NCBI GenBank assembly: GCA_017414505.1
Contig: JAFQLQ010000022.1
Span: forward strand, 100,693 to 164,692
Length of the DNA: 64,000 bases
DNA from: Clostridia bacterium
GTDB taxonomy: Bacteria; Bacillota; Clostridia; UMGS1840; HGM11507
Direction of reading: 5' to 3'
Shown: piece after piece, positions 36,608-46,900 of the stretch
How the letters are laid out: the number at the start of each line of letters is the position of its first letter
Numbering within the stretch: the first letter of the stretch is position 1
The notes under the pieces: generated by a model
What the model was told of the DNA's origin: nothing
Database searches by the model: none
The model's input: only the letters and a program-made list of their open reading frames with translations
Translations under genes and position numbers: made by a program

Positions 36608-37495
36608 ATGAAAATAAAAGTATCATTGGCACAAAGAATATTTGACTTTTTTAATGTGATTTTTATGTGCGTACTGGCAATTGTTATGATATATCCGGTG
36701 TGGCATGTTGTTATGGCATCGCTCAGTGATAATAATATGCTTATCGGTTACACGGGAATGCTTTTTAAGCCTCTTGGTTTTTCAATTAATGCTTACAAGC
36801 TTATGATAAGGGATTCTATGATTGCAACAGGATATCTTAACACAATTTTTATTGTTGTTATCGGAGTTTCACTTAATTTGCTTTTTACATCAATTGCGGC
36901 ATACTTTTTATCAAGAAAAAATGTTTACTGGCAGAAATTTGTTATGTTTTTTATTGTAGTAACAATGTTTTTCTCCGGCGGAACAATTCCATTTTATCTT
37001 TTTGTTACCCAGACTTTAAAGCTTAACAACTCACTGTGGGCACTTATTCTTCCTGTTTTAATTAATACATACAATATGATTATTATGAGAACATCCTTTA
37101 TGGCTATTCCCGATAGCTTGGAGGAGGCGGCAAGAATTGACGGTGCTAGCCACTGGACGGTTCTTTTCAAAATTGTGCTTCCGTTATCCAAAGCAATTAT
37201 AGCGGTTATGTGCCTTTACTATGCAGTTGGACACTGGAACTCCTGGTTTAATGCAAGCCTGTTTATAAAAGACAGAGAAAAATATCCTCTGCAGCTTCTT
37301 CTTCGTGAAATTCTTATTATCAACGATACAAATGCAATGACGCAGGGAAGCGGAGATGCGGCGGAAAAAATGTCGATAGCGGAAACAGTTAAATATGCAG
37401 TTGTTGTAACAGGAACATTGCCTATTTTGTGTCTGTATCCGTTTTTGCAGAAGTATTTTGTAAAGGGCGTAATGATTGGCTCGGTAAAAGGCTAA
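36608..37495 (+). CDS. ABC transporter permease, YtcP type (second importer)
   Basis: The ATG at 36608 is chosen because GGAG lies 6 bp before it; the ATG at 36596 has a poorer site. The 295-residue product has about six membrane segments, the EAA-like loop SLEEAARIDGASHWTVLFKI and the YtcP-type ending LQKYFVKGVMIGSVKG. It closely resembles the cluster A permease at 15407. The gene order YtcP then LplB is the reverse of cluster A. It is the first gene of the long cluster C plus-strand operon. Confidence 0.9.
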   Translation: MKIKVSLAQRIFDFFNVIFMCVLAIVMIYPVWHVVMASLSDNNMLIGYTGMLFKPLGFSINAYKLMIRDSMIATGYLNTIFIVVIGVSLNLLFTSIAAYFLSRKNVYWQKFVMFFIVVTMFFSGGTIPFYLFVTQTLKLNNSLWALILPVLINTYNMIIMRTSFMAIPDSLEEAARIDGASHWTVLFKIVLPLSKAIIAVMCLYYAVGHWNSWFNASLFIKDREKYPLQLLLREILIINDTNAMTQGSGDAAEKMSIAETVKYAVVVTGTLPILCLYPFLQKYFVKGVMIGSVKG

Positions 37496-37516
37496 TATTG
37501 TATGGAGGTTGCTCAG

Positions 37517-38458
37517 ATGAAGAAAAATAAATCAAACGTAAAAAATAATGCATATACTGCAATGCTTAAAAAGGATTTCAAAATAAACAAATCTTTGTAC
37601 ATAATGGTATTACCCGTTATTGTGTTTTACCTGCTTTTTCACTATGTTCCTATGTACGGGGCGATTATTGCATTTAAAAATTTTAAGCCTCAGCTTGGAA
37701 TATGGGGAAGCAGCTGGGTAGGACTGAAACATTTTATGGACTTTTTCAACGGATATTATTTCCTTAATATTCTTGGAAACACTTTAAGAATAAGCTTTGC
37801 CACTCTTATTTTCGGTTTCCCTGCTCCCATTATACTGGCACTGCTTTTAAACGAATTAAGAAATGCTAAATTTGCAAAAATTATTCAGAATTTTACTTAT
37901 ATGCCTCATTTTATATCTCTGGTTGTTATATGCGGTCTTATAAGAAATTTTACAGCGGACAGCGGTGTTATTCCGTATTTACTGTCCTTCTTTGGAGTTG
38001 AACCCAAATCGCTTTTGAATTATCCGCAGTATTTTGTTCCGATTTATGTTATTTCCAATATATGGCAGGAGGTAGGCTGGGGCTCTATAATTTACCTTGC
38101 GGCACTTACAAATGTTGATGCAAGCTTATATGAAGCGGCTGTAATAGACGGTGCCAATAAATGGAAACAGCTTATACACATTACAATACCAAGCATTATG
38201 CCTACAATTGTTATTATGCTTATTATGAGAGTAGGTAATATTTTAAATGTCGGTTTTGAAAAAATCCTTCTTCTTTATAACGGTTCTACTCTGGATGTGG
38301 CAGACGTTATATCCACATATGTTTACCGTAAAGGTCTTCTTGATTTAAGCTGGAGCTTCAGTACGGCGGTAGGACTTTTCAATTCAGTTATTAACTTTAT
38401 CTTTCTTGTGGGAATGAACAGTATCAGCAAAAGGGTAAACGAAGTTGGACTGTGGTAA
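37517..38458 (+). CDS. ABC transporter permease, LplB type (second importer)
   Basis: The ATG at 37517 is preferred over 37502 because GGAGG lies 8 bp before it and within the longer frame's first codons. The 313-residue product has about six membrane segments, the FHYVPMYGAIIAFKNF segment and the EAA-like loop LYEAAVIDGANKWKQLIH. It pairs with the YtcP-type protein encoded just before it. No ATPase gene is nearby, so a shared ATPase from elsewhere is expected. Confidence 0.9.
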   Translation: MKKNKSNVKNNAYTAMLKKDFKINKSLYIMVLPVIVFYLLFHYVPMYGAIIAFKNFKPQLGIWGSSWVGLKHFMDFFNGYYFLNILGNTLRISFATLIFGFPAPIILALLLNELRNAKFAKIIQNFTYMPHFISLVVICGLIRNFTADSGVIPYLLSFFGVEPKSLLNYPQYFVPIYVISNIWQEVGWGSIIYLAALTNVDASLYEAAVIDGANKWKQLIHITIPSIMPTIVIMLIMRVGNILNVGFEKILLLYNGSTLDVADVISTYVYRKGLLDLSWSFSTAVGLFNSVINFIFLVGMNSISKRVNEVGLW

Positions 38459-38483
38459 AAGCTAACTAAGGAGGAACTATCTG

Positions 38484-41303
38484 ATGAAACTTAAAATAAA
38501 ATTTTTAAGCCTGTTACTGGCGGGGATGATGTTTCTTTCTCTTATGCCGATAGCGGTAAGTGCTTTTTCAGAATCAGAAATTACTGCGTTGATTGGTGAA
38601 AACGGTGTAATTTGCGGAAATACAACTCTTCCCGATTCGTATAATGGTCATTCTCTTTCGTGGAGTCTTGATAAAACCCCTTTCGCCGAGCTTTCAGGAT
38701 ATGAGCTTACAGTCAAGGAAATGTCCTTGGACAAAGAAACTTCACTTACTTTGCGATATAACGAAGTTGGCGGTGCAGGACAAAACGGAATAATTGAGAT
38801 AAAGCTTGCGGTTGATAAGCAATTGTTGTTACCTAAAACTCCTGAGAAGAGCGCCTGTATGGACTGGCACAGCTTTGACGGCACAGTAACCGAGACCTAC
38901 AATCAGGTTAAACAAACTGCCGAGACCAACAATCCCAACGCTCTTGAAATTGTAAACGAAAAGCTTACATATACCCGTACCTCAGCACTTCCTTTTGACG
39001 GTATGCAGCTTATTCTTTCAAATGCAATGGTTGCAGACGGTACGGTTTTAGAATATGAGCTTACAAGACCTTTAAACAGAAAAACCTACATATTTCCCGT
39101 TGTGTGGGGAAGCAACTACTTTTATGTAGGGCCAAGCGGCAGACTAAGCTGGCTTGAAATGGAAGGCGATAAAATTTATTATCTTGCAAGTGCTGCAGGA
39201 GTAAATTCCAGAAAAGAGCTTACAAATGTTAAAGTTGGCACAACAAATAAATTCAAAACTGTATATGATTTTACAAATAAACAGTTTGACCTTTATATTG
39301 ACGATGTTTTTATTAAAACCATTCCCTTTAACAAAAACGAAACAAGAATCAGTTCTTTTGCTATTGTAACAGATTCGGCTGCTGTTTCGGCAGGAGGAGA
39401 TGTATGGGCAATTGACGATGTAAGAACATATTCTGCATCGGGGCTTATAGATGTTAAAAAGCCTCCTACAACCACGGTATTTGATTTTCCCATAGAAACA
39501 CACACAAGTGCAGGCACACCCATTACATGGGAAAGCGATAATTCTGCAATAGATGTTGAATCTACCCCCGGAATGGCGAAAATTATACCGGCTTCAAAGG
39601 AGCTTAATGTAAATATTAAAGCATCCATTACATTAAACGGTATTAAATATTTTCAGAACTTTGCAGTTTTGCTTCCTCAGGACGAAAGACCGCCTATGAT
39701 GGGCAGTAAATACCTTTTCTATGAGGATTTTAATTACGGGGATGATGCTCCCGCAGTTCCGGTTCCTGATGAAAATACACCTACTGAGGCGGTTTTGCCC
39801 TCCAGCAACGGTGTTATTGCCGGTTATAACTGTGTTGTACCTGCGGCTTCGGCAAGCTCGCAAAGCCCCACATCTGTTTCTGTTCCCGTTATTACAGACG
39901 GAAAAATGAAGCTGGGCTGGGTAGACGGCCCTGCTAAAGGCAGACCGAATATGGATAAAGCTATTTTGTGGTTTAATTCAGATAAATCAAGCTACGAATT
40001 AAACGGTGAATACAGACTTGCCATTGAATATGATATTGAAGCGGATAATGCCAACCCGGTTGAAATGCTTGTTAATACGGGAAACGGAGCAAGCGGTCTT
40101 AATCACAGATTTGTTTCCAGCAGTATCCAGCTTGGCGGAACAAATTTTGCGGCACATAACGGATATGATTATAAAACAGGTCTTATAAAAACTCTGCCCA
40201 TACCGCAAAAAGTGCGTGTAACAATTGTATTTGACAATCAGGGCAGTTACGATAAATTTGATTTGTATGTTAACGGAGCAAAAATTATTGATGACTTTTC
40301 AAGAAGACAATATACTCCCAATATAGGAATGCTGTGCTTTACTATTTCTGCAGAGAATACGGTTTATATTGACAACGTTAAAGTTTTCAATGTAGGACTC
40401 AGCGATAAAGAAAAAGTGGATGCCGACTACATTTCTCTTAAAAACGGAGGCTTTGCGGCAATAAACAGTTCTTCTCAGAATCTGGTTGAAGCGGACTTTC
40501 TGTATGAAACACCGGAGGGAAGCAGTTTGAAGTTTTCTTCTGATGTTCCGGGGCTTATTGATGAAAACGGAACAATAAACAGACCTAGATATTCAAAGGA
40601 TGCCACAGTAACGGCAACCGTTTATACGGAGGATTACGAAAAAAGCGTAAGCTATCCCTGTACCGTTGCAGGACAGATTGTTGTACTGCCCAAGGATGAA
40701 AACTTAAGCGGCTGGGAGCCGGATGGATATTATGCAATTTATTCGTCCTATATGCTTACAGAGGAAACCGTACCTGCGGTGGTTGTACTTGCGGCTTACG
40801 ATAAGGAAAGCGGTAAGCTTATAAAAACATCAGCTACCGATAACCTGATTATACCAAAATCAGCAGAGCCTTATGAGGATAATGTTATTTACGGTTTTGT
40901 GGAAATACCCATTACAAAAGCAGACAATACAAGAATAGAAGCTTTTGTGCTTGACAGCTATGAAAGCAAAAGCATATGTGTTGACGGCGGACTTGTTATG
41001 CAAACTCTTGATGAGGAGAAAAGCTGTTGGGACGGTAAAAATTACACAGCAGTATTTCCTGCCTTTTCCCTTGCAGGAGAAGAAAATATCTGTATGGTGA
41101 TTGCGGCTTACGAAAACGGACAGCTTACAGCCTGTTCAACAAATGATGTTACTGTGTATCCAAAAGGAGAAAATCCTGATATTAAGAAAGACGGATATGT
41201 TTACGGCACGCTTAATGTTCCTGAAAAAACTGAAAATACAGTTGTTAAAGCGATGCTGTGGAGAGATTCAAACAGTATTAAACCACTTGTAAGTGTGAAA
41301 TAA
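38484..41303 (+). CDS. Secreted LamG/Ig-like protein, separate counterpart of the giant lyase N-terminus
   Basis: This 939-residue exported protein has a signal peptide at about 1-27. It then has an Ig-like region, a LamG-like domain (about 120-325), a further Ig-like domain (about 330-395), a second LamG-like domain (about 400-640), another Ig-like region (about 645-730) and a C-terminal module ending VVKAMLWRDSNSIKPL. Residues from about 400 to the end align with the N-terminal ~540 residues of the giant lyase at 22278, for example PPM.G.KYLFYEDF and TEAVLPSSNG. Here that segment is a free-standing protein without a lyase domain. It is probably a glycan-binding surface or secreted protein. 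Confidence 0.78.
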   Translation: MKLKIKFLSLLLAGMMFLSLMPIAVSAFSESEITALIGENGVICGNTTLPDSYNGHSLSWSLDKTPFAELSGYELTVKEMSLDKETSLTLRYNEVGGAGQNGIIEIKLAVDKQLLLPKTPEKSACMDWHSFDGTVTETYNQVKQTAETNNPNALEIVNEKLTYTRTSALPFDGMQLILSNAMVADGTVLEYELTRPLNRKTYIFPVVWGSNYFYVGPSGRLSWLEMEGDKIYYLASAAGVNSRKELTNVKVGTTNKFKTVYDFTNKQFDLYIDDVFIKTIPFNKNETRISSFAIVTDSAAVSAGGDVWAIDDVRTYSASGLIDVKKPPTTTVFDFPIETHTSAGTPITWESDNSAIDVESTPGMAKIIPASKELNVNIKASITLNGIKYFQNFAVLLPQDERPPMMGSKYLFYEDFNYGDDAPAVPVPDENTPTEAVLPSSNGVIAGYNCVVPAASASSQSPTSVSVPVITDGKMKLGWVDGPAKGRPNMDKAILWFNSDKSSYELNGEYRLAIEYDIEADNANPVEMLVNTGNGASGLNHRFVSSSIQLGGTNFAAHNGYDYKTGLIKTLPIPQKVRVTIVFDNQGSYDKFDLYVNGAKIIDDFSRRQYTPNIGMLCFTISAENTVYIDNVKVFNVGLSDKEKVDADYISLKNGGFAAINSSSQNLVEADFLYETPEGSSLKFSSDVPGLIDENGTINRPRYSKDATVTATVYTEDYEKSVSYPCTVAGQIVVLPKDENLSGWEPDGYYAIYSSYMLTEETVPAVVVLAAYDKESGKLIKTSATDNLIIPKSAEPYEDNVIYGFVEIPITKADNTRIEAFVLDSYESKSICVDGGLVMQTLDEEKSCWDGKNYTAVFPAFSLAGEENICMVIAAYENGQLTACSTNDVTVYPKGENPDIKKDGYVYGTLNVPEKTENTVVKAMLWRDSNSIKPLVSVK

Positions 41304-41324
41304 AAGCGTGATAGGAGAATCTTT

Positions 41325-43946
41325 ATGAAAAAAGGAATAATAATGTTACTGATTATTGCTGTCATATCGAATATGTTCGGTGTAATGGCTTTTGGGGCAG
41401 AAAATACATCTGTATTCAAGCTTCAGTCATTGGGAATTATTGATAATTATGAGGAAGAGCATATTGTAACAAGGGCAGAGGCTGTAAGCAGTTTTGTAAG
41501 AATGTTACTTGGTGATGTTTTTGATATGGGACAGGCGGTGTTTTCCGATGTGCCGTCTGACCATAAGTATGTTAACGAAATCAATTACGCCAAAAGCATA
41601 GGTCTTGTAAACGGTACATCTGAGAACTATTTCAGCCCTGATGAACCGGTAATTGGTATGCACCTTGTTAAAATGGCTCTTGTAACTTTAGGTTACGGCA
41701 AAACAGCCGAGAATGCAGGCGGATACGAAGAAGGATACCTTAAAACAGCGGCTAAAAAAGGACTTCTTACCGGCTATGGCTTGGACGAAAATGTTACTAT
41801 GGCAGAATTTGCGGTATTGCTTAACAAAATGCTTGATACCGAGGTTTTAGAGCCCGTATACGGAACGGAAGATGAATTTACCGTTTCAGAAACTCTTTAT
41901 GAAAAAATACTTAAACGTTCCGACCTTGTAAAAATAACAGAGGGTATTGTAACTGCGGTTGAAACTTCAGCATTAAACGGCTGTAAGGAACTGCGTGAGG
42001 GCGAAATATCCATAGGAAATATTACTTTTAAATATGCGGGAGCAGATGCTCTTAATCTGCTTGGCAGAACAGTAACTGCATATTACAACGAAGATGAAGA
42101 CAGCGGATGGAAGATTATTTCCAATATAATGTCAAAAAATAAGGATAAAGAGCTTGTTGTAGAACATTCTGATATTCTTGAGCTTACAAAATCCTTCTGT
42201 AAATATTACAGGGATAACGATATGGAGTTTTCTGTTAACATAGCTTCAAATGCATCTTTTATATACAATGACAAAAATTATGTTCCTCAGAACGAAATTA
42301 TAAATTTATTGACAGGCGATGTACGCCTTGTTGATAACAACAGCGATAATATTTATGATGTTGTTTTTATAGATGAATACGAAAGCTTTGTTGTTGACCG
42401 TGTATCCTCTATCAACGAAACAGTATTTTTCAAAAATAATGTATTCTTCAGAGGACTTCCCAATTTTAAATTTGATTTCGACGATGAAGAAAAAATCTAT
42501 GTTCTTCGTGATGATAACGGCAACGACATTTCTTTTGCCGATATAGAAGAAAACGACGTTGTAACCTTAAGATCCAGTATGGATAATAAGATTAACTATG
42601 TTACGGTTTCGGGTAACGTTGTAAAAGGCGTAATTACCAGTATTTTTAACGATGATGAAGTGGAAATTACAATAGACGGCGAAGTTTACGGTCTTTATGC
42701 ACCGAATTCGGCGGAGCTTCTTGCAAAATACAGCGTTGGTCAGGCGGCTACCTTCTTTGTTAACAATAAAAAAGAAATTGTTGACGGCGAAGTAGGTATG
42801 GAGGGTGCTTACGGATTTGTAATTGCTGCAGGCGGAGACGGTTCGCTGTCGTCCGATATAAAAATTAAGATGGTAGTGCCCAACAAATCGCAGAAAGTTG
42901 TGGAAATGGTAGGAACCGAAGAGGTTATTTACTACGATTATTCAAACGACCTTAAGGTTTATGACCTTGCTGAAAATGTGGAATACAATACAGCTGATAT
43001 ATACGGAAACATTCTTTCAACAAAAAAGGTGTCTGCTGAAAATATTAATACCAACGATTTAAAAAGCTCTATTGTAAATTACAAATTTGACAAAAACGGA
43101 AAAATAAACAGTCTTGTGGTTGTTCCTATAGATTACGGCTGGTTTAAATCAACACCCCGATATAATTTTAACGGGAAAATAAACTCATTTGGCGGACTAA
43201 CCAACAGAGATGCGTTTTTAATAGGAAATTCAACCAATGTAATTTTTATACCCGATGTTGAAAATCCTGCAATGGACGACTATCTTGTTGATGTAACTGT
43301 AAACGACAACACATCTCAGACTGCATTTGCAGTAAAAATAGACGATAAAACTCAGGTTGCGGAATGCGCTCTTATTATGGCAACTATGAGGTCTCAGGAT
43401 GTAAAACCCTTTAACGAAAGAACTAAGTACTCAATTGTGGGCAAGGTATGGAGCGAAATGATTAACGATGAAGTTGTGGACGTTCTGGAAATACTTACCG
43501 ATAAAGAGGTGAAAAAACCTTTTGTTACAATGAGCTCCAATCTTCAGCCAATTATAAAGAACTTAAAATGCGGAGATGTTATTCAGTACAACACAAAATC
43601 AACAGGCGAGATTGCAAACATAAGAAGAATCGCCGGAATGTATGAATATAAGGATATCTACAGCGAAAACATTGACAACACAGTTTACGGACGTGTTACC
43701 GATGTAAGACTGAACAGACTTGATAATTTCCTTAATGAAATGGTTGATGATATTATACTTGACATAGGCGGAATAACCAAGAAATATACAGCTCACCGTG
43801 AAGAAGGGCCGGTTGTATATTCTTACAGAAGAGCAAACGGAGAAATTTCAATTGCCGAAACTGATGAAATTTGTCAGGGCGACGAATTGTTCCTGCTTAT
43901 GCAGAATAACGAGGTTAAAGCCGCAGTTATATTCAAGAATAATTAA
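41325..43946 (+). CDS. SLH-domain cell-surface protein of unknown function
   Basis: This 873-residue protein has a signal peptide (about 1-26) and N-terminal S-layer homology repeats (about 30-180: VTRAEAVSSFVRMLLG, FSDVPSDHKYVNEINYAKS, NYFSPDEPVIGMHLVKMAL). The remaining ~690 residues are acidic, Asn/Asp-rich and predicted beta-rich, with no recognised catalytic domain. SLH repeats bind pyruvylated wall polymers, so it should be held at the cell surface. It lies between the LamG protein and the SLH-anchored giant lyase, spaced 21 bp from each, and may form part of a surface complex with them. Function beyond anchoring is unknown. Confidence 0.78.
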   Translation: MKKGIIMLLIIAVISNMFGVMAFGAENTSVFKLQSLGIIDNYEEEHIVTRAEAVSSFVRMLLGDVFDMGQAVFSDVPSDHKYVNEINYAKSIGLVNGTSENYFSPDEPVIGMHLVKMALVTLGYGKTAENAGGYEEGYLKTAAKKGLLTGYGLDENVTMAEFAVLLNKMLDTEVLEPVYGTEDEFTVSETLYEKILKRSDLVKITEGIVTAVETSALNGCKELREGEISIGNITFKYAGADALNLLGRTVTAYYNEDEDSGWKIISNIMSKNKDKELVVEHSDILELTKSFCKYYRDNDMEFSVNIASNASFIYNDKNYVPQNEIINLLTGDVRLVDNNSDNIYDVVFIDEYESFVVDRVSSINETVFFKNNVFFRGLPNFKFDFDDEEKIYVLRDDNGNDISFADIEENDVVTLRSSMDNKINYVTVSGNVVKGVITSIFNDDEVEITIDGEVYGLYAPNSAELLAKYSVGQAATFFVNNKKEIVDGEVGMEGAYGFVIAAGGDGSLSSDIKIKMVVPNKSQKVVEMVGTEEVIYYDYSNDLKVYDLAENVEYNTADIYGNILSTKKVSAENINTNDLKSSIVNYKFDKNGKINSLVVVPIDYGWFKSTPRYNFNGKINSFGGLTNRDAFLIGNSTNVIFIPDVENPAMDDYLVDVTVNDNTSQTAFAVKIDDKTQVAECALIMATMRSQDVKPFNERTKYSIVGKVWSEMINDEVVDVLEILTDKEVKKPFVTMSSNLQPIIKNLKCGDVIQYNTKSTGEIANIRRIAGMYEYKDIYSENIDNTVYGRVTDVRLNRLDNFLNEMVDDIILDIGGITKKYTAHREEGPVVYSYRRANGEISIAETDEICQGDELFLLMQNNEVKAAVIFKNN

Positions 43947-43967
43947 TGACACAAACGGAGGCGTTTT

Positions 43968-46900
43968 ATGAAAATATTTTGTAAAAAACTATGTTTGATA
44001 CTGGTTTTTATACTGCTTACACAAATATTACCGTTAACAGTGTTTGCGGCTGCGGAGCTTCCTCAATCTGATTCAGTTATATACAGCGATGATTTTTCTG
44101 ACGGTGTTCTTGATAAACGTATTGTGAAAATCGGCGGGAACGGTGCTCTTGAAGAATACGAAAATGCACTTGTTCTTTCACGTATATCCACTTCTGTTGT
44201 GGGCAAAAACGTGATGGACGGATATCAGATTTACATAAACGAGGATAAAAGCGCAAGCAATGAATATTTTACTGCTGTAAGCTTTTATGTATCGAGAAAT
44301 GCATCACAGTTGTTTACATTTAACGTGTTGGATGATAAAAATCAGATAATAACAGGGCTTGATTTTATGCCGTATGATGTTGTAAATGCGAGGTATAAAA
44401 ACGAGCTTGGCGAAGAGCTTAACGAAACTGTAAGTAACCTTGACTGTACCAAAAATGATGTAAAGGTTACATATGTGTTTAACAATGCACAAAAAACATT
44501 TTCCCTGTGGCTTAACGATACTGTTGCGTTGGAAGATGGAAAATACATATTTGAAAACCGCAAGCTTGATTATTTCGAGCTTAAAATGTCGAAAAGACAT
44601 TCGGGAACAGTAAGCATGAAAGAGCTTGAAATTTATACTTATGAGGTTTCCGATGAAGAAAGCGTAGCTTACGAAAAGGCAATGCTTACATTTGCTGCAA
44701 TTTCGGGCGAAAAGCAGGAAAGCGTTACAAGTAATCTTAATTTGTTTACAGAAGGCAAAGTAGGCTGTGATATCCAATGGACATCATCGCTTCCTGAGGT
44801 TGTTTCTACCGAGGGAAGATTAAACAGGTCTCCCGATAAGGATATTTTGGTTACTCTTACTGCAAAGATTACCAAGGGCGATTTTGAAGAAACTGTAAGC
44901 TTTGATGTAACGGTAAAAAAATTTACAGCAACCGAAATGCCGGAAATTAAGGAAATAATAACTGAACTTTCGGAAGAAAAACGTGTTTCGGAAGGCGGTA
45001 CATATCAGTATGAGATAGAATCTCCTACGGGAAGCATTCTTGGTGCGAAATTTAAGGTAACAAGCAGCGGCGACTACAAAGTAAGCATAAGCGGACGTGA
45101 TAAAGCGGTGTTTGTGCTTGAAAACACCGATGGAGAGCTTATTGTAAATGATAATTCTGTAAAATCGGGCGTACCCACATCAAACGAATATACTTTGCTT
45201 TTTGATGTTATAACCGAAAAATACAGCTTATGGTCAGGTCAGGATAAAATAGCCACAATGGCTGACCTTTCCGATAAAATTTCTATGGCGGAAATTTTAT
45301 CCTACGAGCAGATAACAGGAGATGGAAGCATTTCGGATTTTAAGGTGTTTTATCCTACTGTTCCGTCCGAAGATGCAATAGTGCTTGATTATGAGCATCT
45401 TACATTTGAAACTATGAGTTATCAGAAGCAGACGGCTGTAACAACCGATTTACATCTTGCCTCTATGGGCAGAGCAGGAAGTGAAATACTGTGGCTGTCA
45501 TCAAATCCCGGTGTTATAACGGATGACGGCTTGGTTAACAGTTCTGCAAACGGCTTTACCACGCTTACCGCAAAGCTTATAAACGGCGAAAATACATTAA
45601 CAAAATCTTTTGATATAGATGTAGCTGAACACGAAAGATACGAGCTTCCTCAGGTTAAAAATATGATTCTTGAGGATACCTTTGATAACAACGACAGAAA
45701 TTCTTTGTGGCAGATTGATGCTACCGGCGGTGACATACTGGTTGAAAACGAAGCTATGACAATGAAACGTTTTGACAGTACAACAACCGAAACAATGGCT
45801 ATTCTTTACATGGATGAAGCTAAACAGGTATATAACCACAAGCTTTTTGCCCTTGAATTTACTATGACCCGTGATGAAGAAAATCCTCCTATGGTTATCA
45901 TCCGTCAGAAAGGGCCTAACGATTTCTGCGCAATGGACTGGCTTCCGGGCGGTAATATAAGATACGTTGACGGATATACAGGGCAGTTTGTTATAGATGA
46001 TAAGCTTGTTTCCACATCAAGAGTAAAGGTTACAATTTTCTATGATGCAATTGAATCTTATTTCTCTGTTTATATAGATGATAAGCTGATTCTTAAGAAT
46101 GTAAAATCCCGTGCACAGGGACACGGTATCGGTCAGGTAAACATTTCAATGGCGGGAGAATCTTTAGGAACACTAAGAATTGATAATATCCGTTTTTATG
46201 AAACATACCTTTTCTCTGAAGAACGTGTTCCAAAGGATTATGAATGGCTTACCGAAAACAGACTGGTAAGCAATACTGATGAAGCGTATAAATACGGTGC
46301 GGTGTCCGAAAATCTTAATCTTCCTCTTATTGGAGAATACGGAAGCGAAATTTCCTGGACATCTTCCAACGAAAATCTTATATCCTCAGAGGGTGTGGTT
46401 AATTTTTCCGAAAGCGGTAATGAAGCGGTTACGCTTACTGCTAAAATTTTCAAACACGAAACTGTTCTTACAAAGGAATTTACATTTTATCCTACAAGAA
46501 ACATAACGTCATCAGAAGAAGCACTGAAAGCTGATGCTGATGCAATTAACTATGATACCATTGCGTGTTACGACAACGGTTCAAAAGAAATTGTAAGAAA
46601 TCTTAATTTAAATGATACGGGTATTTACGGAAGTAAAATTTCGTGGAGCTCGTCTGATACCAAACGCATAACAAACAGCGGACGGCTTATAAGACCTCGC
46701 TGGTATGAGGAAAATGCTCCCGTAACAATGACTGCAACCATAACAAACGGAGAAAATACAATAACAAAAGATTTCGATTTTATGGTGGTTAAGGACGAGG
46801 AATGGAAAGATCCTCAGTATATGTCGGATGAAGAGTTTTTCGGAGTATGGGATGGCAGTAAATGGACAACACCCGGAAAAATGAATTACGAATACAAGGG

